51,598 bases of DNA, taken from NCBI RefSeq assembly GCF_014306155.1, contig NZ_JACRWH010000007.1, forward strand, positions 1 to 51,598, given 5' to 3'. The stretch comes from Holdemanella hominis. GTDB lineage: Bacteria > Bacillota_I > Bacilli_A > Erysipelotrichales > Erysipelotrichaceae. The notes beneath the pieces are model-generated. The model did no database searches, had not been told where the DNA came from, and saw only the letters and a program-made list of their open reading frames with translations. Of this stretch, positions 24,701-32,848 are shown in pieces. The first letter of the stretch is position 1. The number at the start of each line of letters is the position of its first letter. The translations under genes and the position numbers were made by a program.

Positions 24701-25204
24701 TTTATTTAGTATACGAACTAAAATTGGAACGATGATCAATTGAATGATGATTCCAGGAAGGCAAGTGATAAAGCTTGCCGTCATAAATACAGATAGTGTA
24801 TAGCCTTGTGTACTTAGTACAAATGTGTTGATTAAGCCATTCACAATTCTTCCTGCAAGCATCGCAATAATTAAACTTATGTATAATTTGGGCATTTCGT
24901 TTTTGAAATTGATGTGTTTTTCACACAAGCCAGTAACTAAACCATATACAGCTAGTTCAATCATCATTTGGGGCAAAATCATGGCTGGAGGCATTCCTGT
25001 TGTCATACTTGAAAAAAATGGTGTAATAATTCCGCATGCCAAACCATAGGGAGCTCCACAAAATAAGCCACAAATCAATACAGGAATATGCATTGGTAAA
25101 AATACACTACCTCCATTTGGAATCACGTGAAAGGCCATTGGAAGTAATACGCCTAGGGCGATACATAAAGCGCAAGATACTAATTTTTTGGTTGTACTTT
25201 TCAT
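24689..25204 (-). CDS. ECF transporter S component
   Basis: A 171-residue integral membrane protein with about five or six membrane segments. It is of the ECF-type substrate-binding (S) component class: short, with H-I-P-V-L-I-C-G-L-F-C-G near residues 38-49 and G-L-A-C-G-I-I-T-P after it. It would pair with shared EcfA/EcfA'/EcfT subunits encoded elsewhere to import a vitamin or similar cofactor. The substrate cannot be told from sequence. It follows a cystathionine beta-lyase-like gene by 21 bases, with GAGGAA before its ATG, so the two are probably one operon. Confidence 0.78.
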   Translation of the reverse strand: MKSTTKKLVSCALCIALGVLLPMAFHVIPNGGSVFLPMHIPVLICGLFCGAPYGLACGIITPFFSSMTTGMPPAMILPQMMIELAVYGLVTGLCEKHINFKNEMPKLYISLIIAMLAGRIVNGLINTFVLSTQGYTLSVFMTASFITCLPGIIIQLIIVPILVRILNKTVA

Positions 25205-25225
25205 AATCAGATTCCTCTTTTTTTA

Positions 25226-26410
25226 TTAAAAAACAAATTTCTTTAAGCGAGAAAATGCTTCTTCCACTAAAATTGATGGTAAAGCTAAATTCATTCGAAT
25301 TGTATTTGGATTCATAAATGGACGGCCATCTTGCCAACATACACCATAGTGAACCCCTTTCTTTAAAAGTTCATCCATCGTGATATCATGTGTATCTAAA
25401 TACTTTGTGCAATCTAGATACAACATATATGTTCCTTCTGGCTTAATGACTTCAATGCCTTTGAAATTGTTGTGGATAAAATCAAGTGCATAATCTATAT
25501 TATTCGAAATGACTTCATTTAATTCATTGACCCAATCCAATCCCTCTTTACAATAAGCGCCCATAAGAGCATGAACACTTAATATGTTAGGTGAATTGTA
25601 GTGAGATAAAGAGGCTTGTTTATTTAATCGATCACGAAGATATTTGTCGTAAACAATATGGTATGAACCGACTAAACCTGCAAGATTGAATGTTTTACTA
25701 GGGGCATAGGCCGCAATCGTTCTTTTCTTGGCATCTTCACTTATGGATTGCGTAGGAATATGTGTGTTTTCTTTACGTACTAGATCGGACCAGATTTCAT
25801 CGCTAAAGACTAAAACATCATGTTTTTTACAGATATCCATAAATGTCTGGATTTCTTCTTTTTTCCATACTCTTCCTGTTGGATTGTGTGGGGAACAGAA
25901 AATCGCAAAATGGATATTATGTTTGATAATCTTCCTTTCAATATCTTCATAATCCATAGTCCAGATATCTTCTTTTTTTAACGGACTATCAATAATTTTT
26001 CTTCCCAAATTATTCAATGTGTGAATAAACCCAATATAACATGGTGACTGCACTAAAATGGGTTCGCCACTAGCACTAAAAGTCTCAAGTGCACTGGACA
26101 AAATACCAAGAACACCATTTTCATATCCGATAGCCTCTTTTTCCACATCTATGCCATGTGTTTCTTTTTGCCAGAATTGAATGGCTTTATAGTAATCTTC
26201 TGGCATTTCAAAATATCCAAAGTGAGGCTCGTTGATTCTTTCAATCATTTGTTTTTGAATATTTTCAAAAACAGGATAGTTCATATCTGCAACCCACATA
26301 GGGATTGTAGAAAAGTTTGGGTCTACCTCTACATCTTTAATAGGTAGAACATCAAGGGCAAGGGCATCATGTCCTTTTCGATTTAAAAGAGTTGTAAAAT
26401 CGTATTTCAT
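25226..26410 (-). CDS. MalY/PatB-family aminotransferase, cystathionine beta-lyase type
   Basis: A 394-residue fold type I PLP enzyme of the MalY/PatB group: W-V-A-D-M near residues 38-42, S-P-H-N-P-T-G-R near 168-175, D-E-I-W near 198-203 and the PLP lysine in A-P-S-K-T-F-N-L-A-G-L. Such enzymes cleave cystathionine or cysteine conjugates to give homocysteine or thiols. GGAG is well placed before the ATG. It leads an operon with the ECF S component, hinting at sulfur or vitamin salvage, though that link is inference. Confidence 0.88.
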   Translation of the reverse strand: MKYDFTTLLNRKGHDALALDVLPIKDVEVDPNFSTIPMWVADMNYPVFENIQKQMIERINEPHFGYFEMPEDYYKAIQFWQKETHGIDVEKEAIGYENGVLGILSSALETFSASGEPILVQSPCYIGFIHTLNNLGRKIIDSPLKKEDIWTMDYEDIERKIIKHNIHFAIFCSPHNPTGRVWKKEEIQTFMDICKKHDVLVFSDEIWSDLVRKENTHIPTQSISEDAKKRTIAAYAPSKTFNLAGLVGSYHIVYDKYLRDRLNKQASLSHYNSPNILSVHALMGAYCKEGLDWVNELNEVISNNIDYALDFIHNNFKGIEVIKPEGTYMLYLDCTKYLDTHDITMDELLKKGVHYGVCWQDGRPFMNPNTIRMNLALPSILVEEAFSRLKKFVF

Positions 26411-26456
26411 AATAAAAAATTCTCCTTAACACAATAATAGTATAATTTTTTGGAAT

Positions 26457-26494
26457 TTGAAATATTGAACAATATCATGTATAATGCTCGCATG
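26457..26494 (+). promoter_or_regulatory. Consensus promoter placed 6 bases before the ATG of the VanZ-like gene
   Basis: TTGAAA (26457-26462), 17-base spacer, TATAAT (26480-26485), then six bases and ATG at 26492. The expected transcription start coincides with the ATG; no ribosome binding site is present. A leaderless mRNA is predicted. Confidence 0.6.
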
Positions 26495-26908
26495 ACAGAT
26501 AGTACTTCAACTTTAAAAAAGATTGTCGACTTATTGATTGACATCATCTATAAGACACATACCTATTTCTTGAGTATGAATGACTCATTTGAAGCACAAT
26601 TATCTGATAAGCAACTTCACTTCTTGATTATTGGCTTGTTGGGTATCGGAATGCTTCTTGTGATTTATCCACTATTTAAGTGGATGGCTAAAAAGAACTT
26701 AACTGTTTTAATTAGTTGGTTCTACGTATTTACTGTACTTGTAGTTATTACGTTTGCGATTGAAATAGGCCAATGGTATTCGCATACAGGCGAAATTGAC
26801 TTCAACGATATTTTGGCAGGTTTGGTCGGCTATTTTGCGATGTCCTTTATATTCCTGCTTGTGGTTGCGATTATCGAATTAATAAAATCGATTTTTAAGA
26901 AGAAATAA
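26492..26908 (+). CDS. VanZ-like family membrane protein
   Basis: A 138-residue protein with three membrane segments in the visible part. VanZ-family features are S-D-K-Q-L-H-F near residues 37-43 and I-E-I-G-Q-W-Y near 90-96, followed by D-F-N-D-I-L-A-G-L-V-G-Y. VanZ itself gives low teicoplanin resistance; most family members have no known role. The ATG at 26492 is chosen because the promoter -10 ends at 26485, ruling out starts further upstream if that promoter is used. Confidence 0.75.
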   Translation: MTDSTSTLKKIVDLLIDIIYKTHTYFLSMNDSFEAQLSDKQLHFLIIGLLGIGMLLVIYPLFKWMAKKNLTVLISWFYVFTVLVVITFAIEIGQWYSHTGEIDFNDILAGLVGYFAMSFIFLLVVAIIELIKSIFKKK

Positions 26909-26931
26909 TCAAAAGTTATTTCTTCTTTTTG
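26897..26931 (+). terminator. Terminator of the VanZ-like gene
   Basis: A 12-base stem AAGAAGAAATAA (26897-26908) / TTATTTCTTCTT (26916-26927), whose left arm is the last codons of the gene, followed by a T-tract. Confidence 0.85.
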
Positions 26932-26973
26932 ATTCCATTTGTGGGATGATTAAATCAGAAAGAAGGAATGCCT

Positions 26974-28239
26974 ATGCGCACACGATTTTATAATGCACGT
27001 ATACTGACAATGAAGGATTTTGATGTTTTTTCAGGGGAAGTCTGGATAGAAGATAATAAGATTATATATGTAGGAAAAGTGAAAACTTCTACTTTTTGTT
27101 TTGACCGAGAAATAGATGTACACCAGAATCTAATTATGCCAGGATTTATTAATGCGCATACTCATTCTGGAATGACTTTTTTAAGATCAATGGCCGATGA
27201 TATGCCTTTGCAGCAATGGCTAAAGGAAAGGGTATTTCCGATTGAGGAAAAACTAACACAAGAAGATATTTATTTCTTTTCAAAACTTGCGATATTAGAA
27301 TATCTAACGAGTGGAATCACTACAAATTTTGACATGTATTTAAATCCTGAAGCAATTGTACATGCAAGTCTTGATATGAATTATCGAACGGTATTATGTG
27401 GTGCAGTTAATGATTTTTGTCTATCTGTAGAAGATGTAGAACGCTGCTTCAATGCATACAATCAAAAAAATAGTTTGATTTCTTATATACTAGGTTTTAG
27501 TCATGAATATACCAATTCAAAAGAAAAAATTCAACAAGTTGCAGCCTTATCTCATAAATATAAAGCGCCAGTTTATACACATTTAAGTGAAACAGAATAT
27601 GAAGTTAATACATGCAAAGAAAAGACGGGACGCAGCCCTATTGAATACTTATGTGATCTAGGTGTATATGACTATGGTGGAGGTGCATTTCATTGCGTAC
27701 ATATGAGCACGCATGATTTAGATTTATTCGCCAAAAAACATTTGAATGTCATCACAAATCCAGCATCCAATCTAAAACTAGCTAGTGGTATAGCTCCAAT
27801 CCAATCAATGCTTCAACGAAATATCAATGTATGTTTAGGAACGGATGGTGCGGCAAGTAATAATTGTCTAGATATGTTTAGAGAGATGTTTTTAGTGACA
27901 GGACTAGCTAAATATAAAGAGAAGGATGCTTCTGCAGTCGATGCTTACGAAGTGTTGAAAATGGCGACAGTGAATGCTGCGAAAGCTTTACATTTAAATT
28001 GTGGTGTCTTAGAAGTTGGAAAGTTGGCAGATTTAATTATTTTAGATTTACATCAACCGAATATGCAGCCAATTAACAATGTCGCAAAAAATATTGTATA
28101 CAGTGGATCTAAATTCAATGTAAAATGTACTATGGTCAATGGTAAAATTCTATATGAAGATGGACACTTTCATGTGGGATTTGAGATTGAGGCACTATAT
28201 GATGAAGTACAAAAAAGGGTAGAGAGGTTAATGCGATGA
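26974..28239 (+). CDS. Amidohydrolase, 5'-methylthioadenosine/S-adenosylhomocysteine deaminase type
   Basis: A 421-residue metal-dependent amidohydrolase. It has N-A-H-T-H-S-G-M near residues 59-66 (metal His pair), T-H-L-S-E-T near 203-208, F-H-C-V-H-M and G-T-D-G-A-A-S-N near 290 with the metal/catalytic Asp, then the C-terminal beta sandwich return (G-K-L-A-D-L-I-I-L-D). These match MTA/SAH deaminases (MtaD), which deaminate methylthioadenosine or SAH to inosine forms; SsnA-type guanine or other aminohydrolases are alternatives. The start at 26974 is spaced six bases from AAGGA; an ATG at 26968 is too close. The gene overlaps the next by 4 bases. Confidence 0.82.
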   Translation: MRTRFYNARILTMKDFDVFSGEVWIEDNKIIYVGKVKTSTFCFDREIDVHQNLIMPGFINAHTHSGMTFLRSMADDMPLQQWLKERVFPIEEKLTQEDIYFFSKLAILEYLTSGITTNFDMYLNPEAIVHASLDMNYRTVLCGAVNDFCLSVEDVERCFNAYNQKNSLISYILGFSHEYTNSKEKIQQVAALSHKYKAPVYTHLSETEYEVNTCKEKTGRSPIEYLCDLGVYDYGGGAFHCVHMSTHDLDLFAKKHLNVITNPASNLKLASGIAPIQSMLQRNINVCLGTDGAASNNCLDMFREMFLVTGLAKYKEKDASAVDAYEVLKMATVNAAKALHLNCGVLEVGKLADLIILDLHQPNMQPINNVAKNIVYSGSKFNVKCTMVNGKILYEDGHFHVGFEIEALYDEVQKRVERLMR

Positions 28240-28568
28240 ATATACAGATTTTTGGGAAAAACAAATGCTTTGATACAAAGAAAGCACAACGCTATTTTAA
28301 AGAAAGAAATATTAAGTTTCAGTTTATTAATTTAGACGAAAAAGAAATGAGTAAGAAAGAATTTGAGAGTGTGCTTAGACAAGTTGGCATTGATTCCATG
28401 ATTGATCCAAAGGCTAAGGATAAAGAATTATTGACAATGTTGAATTACTTGTCGAATAAAGAAGATAAAGTGTATCTCAATCAGCACATATTAAAAACGC
28501 CAATCGTGCGTAACGGCAAATTGGCGACAGTAGGCTACGAACCAAATGTTTGGAAAACATGGGATTAG
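28236..28568 (+). CDS. ArsC/Spx-family thioredoxin-fold protein
   Basis: A 110-residue protein of the ArsC/YffB/Spx family: beta strand then K-N-K-C-F-D-T-K-K with one cysteine at about residue 11, and T-P-I-V-R-N-G-K near 88-95 holding the cis-proline. The C-x-x-C of Spx is absent. The arsenate reductase arginines are not obvious, so arsenate reduction is doubtful. It is co-translated with the deaminase (ATGA overlap) and meets the tag gene tail to tail with a 4-base overlap. Confidence 0.75.
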   Translation: MNIQIFGKNKCFDTKKAQRYFKERNIKFQFINLDEKEMSKKEFESVLRQVGIDSMIDPKAKDKELLTMLNYLSNKEDKVYLNQHILKTPIVRNGKLATVGYEPNVWKTWD

Positions 28569-29104
28569 TCTTTGTATAAGAAACAATCTTTTTCATGAGA
28601 ATAAATCACACCGATGGCTTGAAGAAAGGAGTATATAATGGTACTTCCTACAAACTTCATGCCTCTTTTTTTTAAATCATTTGATATGGAATCTGAAAGA
28701 GTCGATGTAGTTTTTCCTGTTTCATAGATAATCTTTCCATGTGTAAAAGTACATAAATAATTATAAAAAGTTTGATACTCTTCTTGAATGGATTTAAAAA
28801 TCTTCGCATTTGAAATACTTGCTTTGATCTTTAATTTGTTACGAATGATATTAGGATTGTTTCTTAATTGTTCTATTTTTTCTTCATCAAATTCAATCAC
28901 TTTATCAATGTCAAAATCTTCATAAGCCTCTTTAAAAGCTTCTCTTTTATTTAGAACACACTGCCAACTAAGACCTGCCTGAAAAGATTCAAGGATCAAC
29001 ATTTCAAATAGATATTTTTCATCTATATTCAGTTTTCCCCATTCATAATCATGATATTCAATATATTTTGGATTGTTTAGATTACACCACGTACACCGTT
29101 TCAT
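28565..29104 (-). CDS. tag: DNA-3-methyladenine glycosylase I
   Basis: A 179-residue Tag enzyme that removes 3-methyladenine from alkylated DNA. The N-terminus M-K-R-C-T-W-C and Y-H-D-Y-E-W-G contain the zinc Cys4 and His; the other zinc ligands are near the C-terminus (S-H-E-K-D-C). L-E-S-F-Q-A-G-L-S-W near residues 33-42 is the family signature. The start is fixed by the conserved Cys4. The ATG has no ribosome binding site, and a promoter -10 lies six bases before it. Confidence 0.93.
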   Translation of the reverse strand: MKRCTWCNLNNPKYIEYHDYEWGKLNIDEKYLFEMLILESFQAGLSWQCVLNKREAFKEAYEDFDIDKVIEFDEEKIEQLRNNPNIIRNKLKIKASISNAKIFKSIQEEYQTFYNYLCTFTHGKIIYETGKTTSTLSDSISNDLKKRGMKFVGSTIIYSFLQAIGVIYSHEKDCFLYKD

Positions 29105-29139
29105 AATTTCATTTTAAAGTAGATAAAATGTGAACTCAA
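29102..29139 (-). promoter_or_regulatory. Promoter placed 6 bases before the tag start codon
   Basis: On the minus strand TTGAGT (29139-29134), a 17-base spacer, TAAAAT (29116-29111), six bases, then ATG at 29104. The predicted transcript starts at or near the ATG. Confidence 0.6.
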
Positions 29140-29181
29140 TGATAAAATTGAATCAGTTGGTTATTCTCACTTGAGAATAAC
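29140..29181 (+). promoter_or_regulatory. Promoter and palindromic operator or hairpin before moaA
   Basis: An extended -10 TG-A-TAAAAT at 29140-29148 predicts transcription from about 29155. Just after it is a perfect inverted repeat, GTTATTCTC (29160-29168) / GAGAATAAC (29173-29181), with a 4-base loop, touching the moaA ribosome binding site GGGAAGGA (29182-29189). It could be a repressor site (the operon encodes a ModE-like protein) or an RNA stem acting on translation. Confidence 0.55.
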
Positions 29182-29193
29182 GGGAAGGATTTT

Positions 29194-30138
29194 ATGCAAG
29201 ATTCATTTGGTCGAAATATAAATTATATGCGAATCTCATTAACTGACAGATGTAACTATGCTTGTTACTACTGCAAGCCAGACATTTCAAAACATCTTTG
29301 TCATTCAGATATATTGACGTATGAACAACTTTTAGATATTTGTAGATGTGCCATTACTTTAGGAATCACTCGATTTAAAATCACGGGTGGGGAACCCACA
29401 CTTCGTAAAGGCTATATTGATTTTATTCGCAGGTTAAAAGAATTGGATGGAGTTGAACAAGTAACTCTCACAACCAATGGAAGTTTATTTTCTTTTACAG
29501 ATTTAGATGAACTAAAAAAAATAGGGCTTGATTGTATTAACTTTTCAATTGACACACTCGATGAATCTGAATATTTGAAGATATGTAAAAAGAACAATTT
29601 GAAGAAGGTTCTTTCAAATCTAGAATATGCCTATCAGATTGGAATCCCTGTGAAAGTGAATTGTGTTGTGGACAATCTATTTTCGCTTTCTCGATTTGAA
29701 TCTATGTTAGAACTCATCAAAGATAAAAAGATTGCGTTGCGATACATTGAATTGATGCCACTAAAATATAGTGATCGAAACTCCAAAATGAATGAACTGA
29801 TTGAATATGTACAAAAGAATTATACATTAAATGCATATAATAATAAGCTTGGCAATGGACCAGCTCATTATTATACAATACCAGAGTTTCAGGGATATAT
29901 TGGTTTTATTGAAGCGTTACATAATAAATTTTGTGGTCAATGCAATCGCGTGCGCTTAAGTAGTGTAGGACGATTGAAATTATGTTTATTCCATAGTGAT
30001 GGAGTGGATTTAAAACCTTATCTAAATGATTTGGAAGAACTAGAAAAAGTGATGAAAGAGTGGATATTCAAGAAGCCTAAGGAACATCATTTTGAAGAAG
30101 AACATTCGTCGACGGTGATGAATGAAATTGGAGGTTAA
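29194..30138 (+). CDS. moaA: GTP 3',8-cyclase MoaA (radical SAM)
   Basis: A 314-residue MoaA. The radical SAM cluster motif is C-N-Y-A-C-Y-Y-C near residues 21-28; G-G-E-P-T follows near 64-68. The second cluster site is C-G-Q-C-N-R-V-R with a later Cys in L-K-L-C-L-F. The chain ends in G-G, the catalytically important MoaA tail. It converts GTP to the 3',8-cyclo intermediate, the first step of molybdenum cofactor synthesis. First gene of the molybdenum/selenium operon, with GGGAAGGA before the ATG. Confidence 0.96.
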   Translation: MQDSFGRNINYMRISLTDRCNYACYYCKPDISKHLCHSDILTYEQLLDICRCAITLGITRFKITGGEPTLRKGYIDFIRRLKELDGVEQVTLTTNGSLFSFTDLDELKKIGLDCINFSIDTLDESEYLKICKKNNLKKVLSNLEYAYQIGIPVKVNCVVDNLFSLSRFESMLELIKDKKIALRYIELMPLKYSDRNSKMNELIEYVQKNYTLNAYNNKLGNGPAHYYTIPEFQGYIGFIEALHNKFCGQCNRVRLSSVGRLKLCLFHSDGVDLKPYLNDLEELEKVMKEWIFKKPKEHHFEEEHSSTVMNEIGG

Positions 30139-30139
30139 A

Positions 30140-30616
30140 ATGGAATTAACACATTTTGATGAACATGGAAATGCATGCATGGTGGATGTAAGTGAAAAGG
30201 ATGTTACTTCAAGAAGTGCTTGTGCGGTTGGAAGTATATTGGTAAATGAAGAAATTCTAAATAAAATTGAGCAGAGCGACATGAAAAAAGGAGATGTATT
30301 AGGTGTAGCTCGTATTGCCGGAATTATGGGTGTAAAAAAGACGAGTGAGTTAATTCCTTTATGTCATCCTTTAATGATCAATAAGGTGAATATTGATTTT
30401 GATGTTGATAGAGCAAATTGTTTGATCTATGCCTACTGTACCGTGAAGTGTAATGGAAAAACGGGTGTAGAAATGGAAGCTTTGACAGGTGTAAATGTTT
30501 GTCTTCTGACAATTTATGACATGTGTAAAGCTGTAAGTAAAGATATGGAAATCAAAAATGTACATTTGGTTTCTAAATCAGGTGGAAAAAGTGGAGATTT
30601 TGTATGGAAGGAATAA
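30140..30616 (+). CDS. moaC: Cyclic pyranopterin monophosphate synthase MoaC
   Basis: A 158-residue MoaC that turns the MoaA product into cyclic pyranopterin monophosphate. Family motifs are K-T-S-E-L-I-P-L-C-H-P-L near residues 70-81 and T-G-V-E-M-E-A-L-T-G-V near 110-120, including the catalytic Lys/His region. The start at 30140 is set by GGAGG at 30130-30134 in the end of moaA, leaving 1 base between the genes. It overlaps the next gene by 13 bases. Confidence 0.95.
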   Translation: MELTHFDEHGNACMVDVSEKDVTSRSACAVGSILVNEEILNKIEQSDMKKGDVLGVARIAGIMGVKKTSELIPLCHPLMINKVNIDFDVDRANCLIYAYCTVKCNGKTGVEMEALTGVNVCLLTIYDMCKAVSKDMEIKNVHLVSKSGGKSGDFVWKE

Positions 30617-31539
30617 TTAAAGCTATTTGTATTAGTGAACATAAAGGAACAGAAAAACATCCGGTTCAAGATATTGATATTATTAAGAATCATGGATTAG
30701 AAAATGATGCGCATGCGGGTAAATGGCATCGCCAAGTTTCTTTATTATCGTATGAAATGCGTGAAGAATTTAAGGCTAAAGGAGCTGATGTAGAGGATGG
30801 TGCCTTTGGCGAGAACTTACTTGTATCAGGTATTGAATTCACAAGTTATCCAGTAGGAACACAATTTAAGATTGGGGATGTATTACTAGAACTGACGCAA
30901 ATAGGCAAAAGCTGTCATTCGCATTGTGCAATCTATCATCAAGTTGGTCAATGTATTATGCCTCATCTAGGTGTATTTACGCGTGTAATACATGGTGGGC
31001 ATATTTGCGTTGGAGATACCGTTGAAGTCATTGAAAATAAAGATTCTAGAATGCGTGTAGCCGTATTGACATTAAGTGATAAGGCAAGTACTGGACAAAG
31101 AAAAGATGAGAGTGGTCCATTAATTGAAAAGATCATGACAGAACATGGATACAATGTGACAAGTGTGACAGTGATTGCGGATGATGAAAATGAAATTGTT
31201 TCGCAACTCATCAATTTAAGTGATCGTTGCCAAAATGATTTAATTCTTACAACCGGAGGTACCGGACTTAGTATTCGTGATGTGACGCCAGAAGCCACAA
31301 TGAAAGTTATGACAAGAAATGTTCCAGGTATTAGTGAAGCATTGCGCTATGAATCGATGAAATATACAAATAAGGCCATGTTGTCTCGTGGTGCAAGTGT
31401 ATTAAGAAATCAGACTTTGATTATTAACTTGCCAGGAAGTCCTAAGGCAGTAAAGGAAAGTCTAGATATTATTTTAGGACCATTAAAACATGGCTTAGAA
31501 ATTATGAAGGGTGAAGTGAGTGAGTGCGCAAGGAAGTAA
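30604..31539 (+). CDS. MOSC domain fused to MogA/MoaB-type molybdopterin adenylyltransferase
   Basis: A 311-residue fusion. Residues 1-147 are a MOSC domain (D-A-H-A-G-K-W-H-R-Q-V-S-L-L near 36-49, G-E-N-L-L near 75-79, and I-G-K-S-C-H-S-H-C near 103-111 with the conserved Cys). Residues 150-311 are MogA-like: T-L-S-D-K-A-S near 157, T-T-G-G-T-G-L-S near 219-226 and the P-G-S-P near 277. MogA adenylates molybdopterin before metal insertion; MOSC domains bind sulfur carriers or cofactor. The fusion suggests coupling of cofactor sulfur handling with adenylation. Co-expressed within the operon. Confidence 0.9.
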   Translation: MEGIIKAICISEHKGTEKHPVQDIDIIKNHGLENDAHAGKWHRQVSLLSYEMREEFKAKGADVEDGAFGENLLVSGIEFTSYPVGTQFKIGDVLLELTQIGKSCHSHCAIYHQVGQCIMPHLGVFTRVIHGGHICVGDTVEVIENKDSRMRVAVLTLSDKASTGQRKDESGPLIEKIMTEHGYNVTSVTVIADDENEIVSQLINLSDRCQNDLILTTGGTGLSIRDVTPEATMKVMTRNVPGISEALRYESMKYTNKAMLSRGASVLRNQTLIINLPGSPKAVKESLDIILGPLKHGLEIMKGEVSECARK

Positions 31540-32215
31540 TTTAGATTTAACTCCAATCTGGATATCTTTAAAAACGGCAAGTATCACAATTGTGATCACA
31601 TTTATTCTTGGTTTACTGGCGGCATGGTGGATTTATTCAAGAAAGAGCGAAGCTTTGAAAATGGTCTTTGATGGAATCTTTACTTTGCCTATGGTTTTAC
31701 CACCTACAGTAGCTGGATTTTTCTTGTTGATGATCTTTGGCGTAAATCAACCTATAGGAAAATTTTTTATGAGTGCATTTGGCATTCGCATCGCATTTAG
31801 CTTTAGTGCGACTGTGATCGCAGCGGTGGTTATTTCATTTCCACTCATGTATCGAAATGCCAGGGGTGCCTTTGATCAAGTGGATACGGATTTAGTGTAT
31901 GCCGCAAGAACTTTAGGAATGAGCGAATGGAACATCTTCTTGAAAGTGTTGATTCCCAATGCTTTACCAGGAATTATTAGTGGTGGTGTCCTTGCGTTTG
32001 CGCGTGGCTTAGGTGAGTTTGGTGCAACGGCGATGCTTGCAGGAAACATCATTGGAAAGACAAGAACACTTCCTGTAGCTGTATATAGTGAAGTGATGAG
32101 TGGAGATATGGAATCAGCTGCCTTTTATGTGTGGGTGATCATTGGCATTTGTTTTACAGCTGTGATTTTGTTGAATCTATATCAATTGTATGTTCGAAAG
32201 AAAAGGAGTTTCTAA
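31520..32215 (+). CDS. modB: Molybdate ABC transporter permease
   Basis: A 231-residue inner-membrane permease with five or six membrane segments. The EAA loop that contacts the ATPase reads Y-A-A-R-T-L-G-M-S-E-W near residues 132-142, followed by A-R-G-L-G-E-F-G-A-T near 162-171, the ModB/CysT signature. It starts with GTG at 31520, overlapping the previous gene by 20 bases; an AAGGGTGA lies about 6 bases upstream. It forms the channel of the molybdate importer with the next two genes. Confidence 0.92.
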   Translation: MSAQGSNLDLTPIWISLKTASITIVITFILGLLAAWWIYSRKSEALKMVFDGIFTLPMVLPPTVAGFFLLMIFGVNQPIGKFFMSAFGIRIAFSFSATVIAAVVISFPLMYRNARGAFDQVDTDLVYAARTLGMSEWNIFLKVLIPNALPGIISGGVLAFARGLGEFGATAMLAGNIIGKTRTLPVAVYSEVMSGDMESAAFYVWVIIGICFTAVILLNLYQLYVRKKRSF

Positions 32216-32848
32216 ATGTTGGAAGTACAAATATATAAGAAGCTTGCAGAATTTGATTTAGACGTTTCCTTTCAAGTGAACGACAATATTTCAGGGCTTA
32301 TGGGAGCTTCAGGGTCTGGCAAAAGTATGACATTAAAATGTATAGCTGGAATTGAAACGCCAGATCAAGGACGGATTGTATTAAATGATCGTGTTTTATT
32401 TGATTCAGAAAAGAAAATAAATGTACCGATTCAAAAACGAAATGTGGGCTATATGTTTCAAAGCTATGCTCTATTTCCCAATATGGATGTATATGAAAAT
32501 ATTAGTGTGGGATTAAGGGCTAGAAAAGTAAATGATGTGGATATTGTGGTCAGGAAAGTGATGAAACAATTTCAAATTAGTGAACTTGCTTCAAGATATC
32601 CCAAACAATTATCCGGTGGACAAAGACAGAGGGTGGCATTGGCTCGTTTAATGGCTTATGAACCAGATGTTCTTTTATTGGATGAACCATTTAGTGCTTT
32701 AGATGAAGATTTAAAGGAAGATTTATTAAGGGAACTTAAAAGTGAGCTTCAAATTTCAAAACCGGTTGTTTTTGTATCACATAATGAAGAGGAAGTAAGT
32801 GAGTTGTGTGATTTTAAATATAAAATAAAACTAGGAGAGATCGTATGA
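32216..32848 (+). CDS. modC: Molybdate ABC transporter ATP-binding protein
   Basis: A 210-residue ABC ATPase: Walker A G-A-S-G-S-G-K-S-M near residues 30-38, the Q-loop in F-Q-S-Y-A-L-F-P, signature L-S-G-G-Q-R-Q-R-V near 125-133, Walker B L-L-L-D-E-P-F near 147-153, and the H-loop in V-S-H-N. It lacks the C-terminal molybdate-binding (TOBE) domain of E. coli ModC, so regulation by internal molybdate must occur differently. AAAGGAG precedes the ATG directly after modB. Confidence 0.92.
   Translation: MLEVQIYKKLAEFDLDVSFQVNDNISGLMGASGSGKSMTLKCIAGIETPDQGRIVLNDRVLFDSEKKINVPIQKRNVGYMFQSYALFPNMDVYENISVGLRARKVNDVDIVVRKVMKQFQISELASRYPKQLSGGQRQRVALARLMAYEPDVLLLDEPFSALDEDLKEDLLRELKSELQISKPVVFVSHNEEEVSELCDFKYKIKLGEIV

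Noticed and set aside
26450..26491. A longer VanZ-like protein starting from TTG at 26450
   Set aside because: It would start inside the -35 element of a near-consensus promoter, so it could not be translated from that transcript.
29160..29181. Moco riboswitch before moaA
   Set aside because: Only a 22-base simple palindrome is present; the Moco aptamer is far larger and multi-stemmed.
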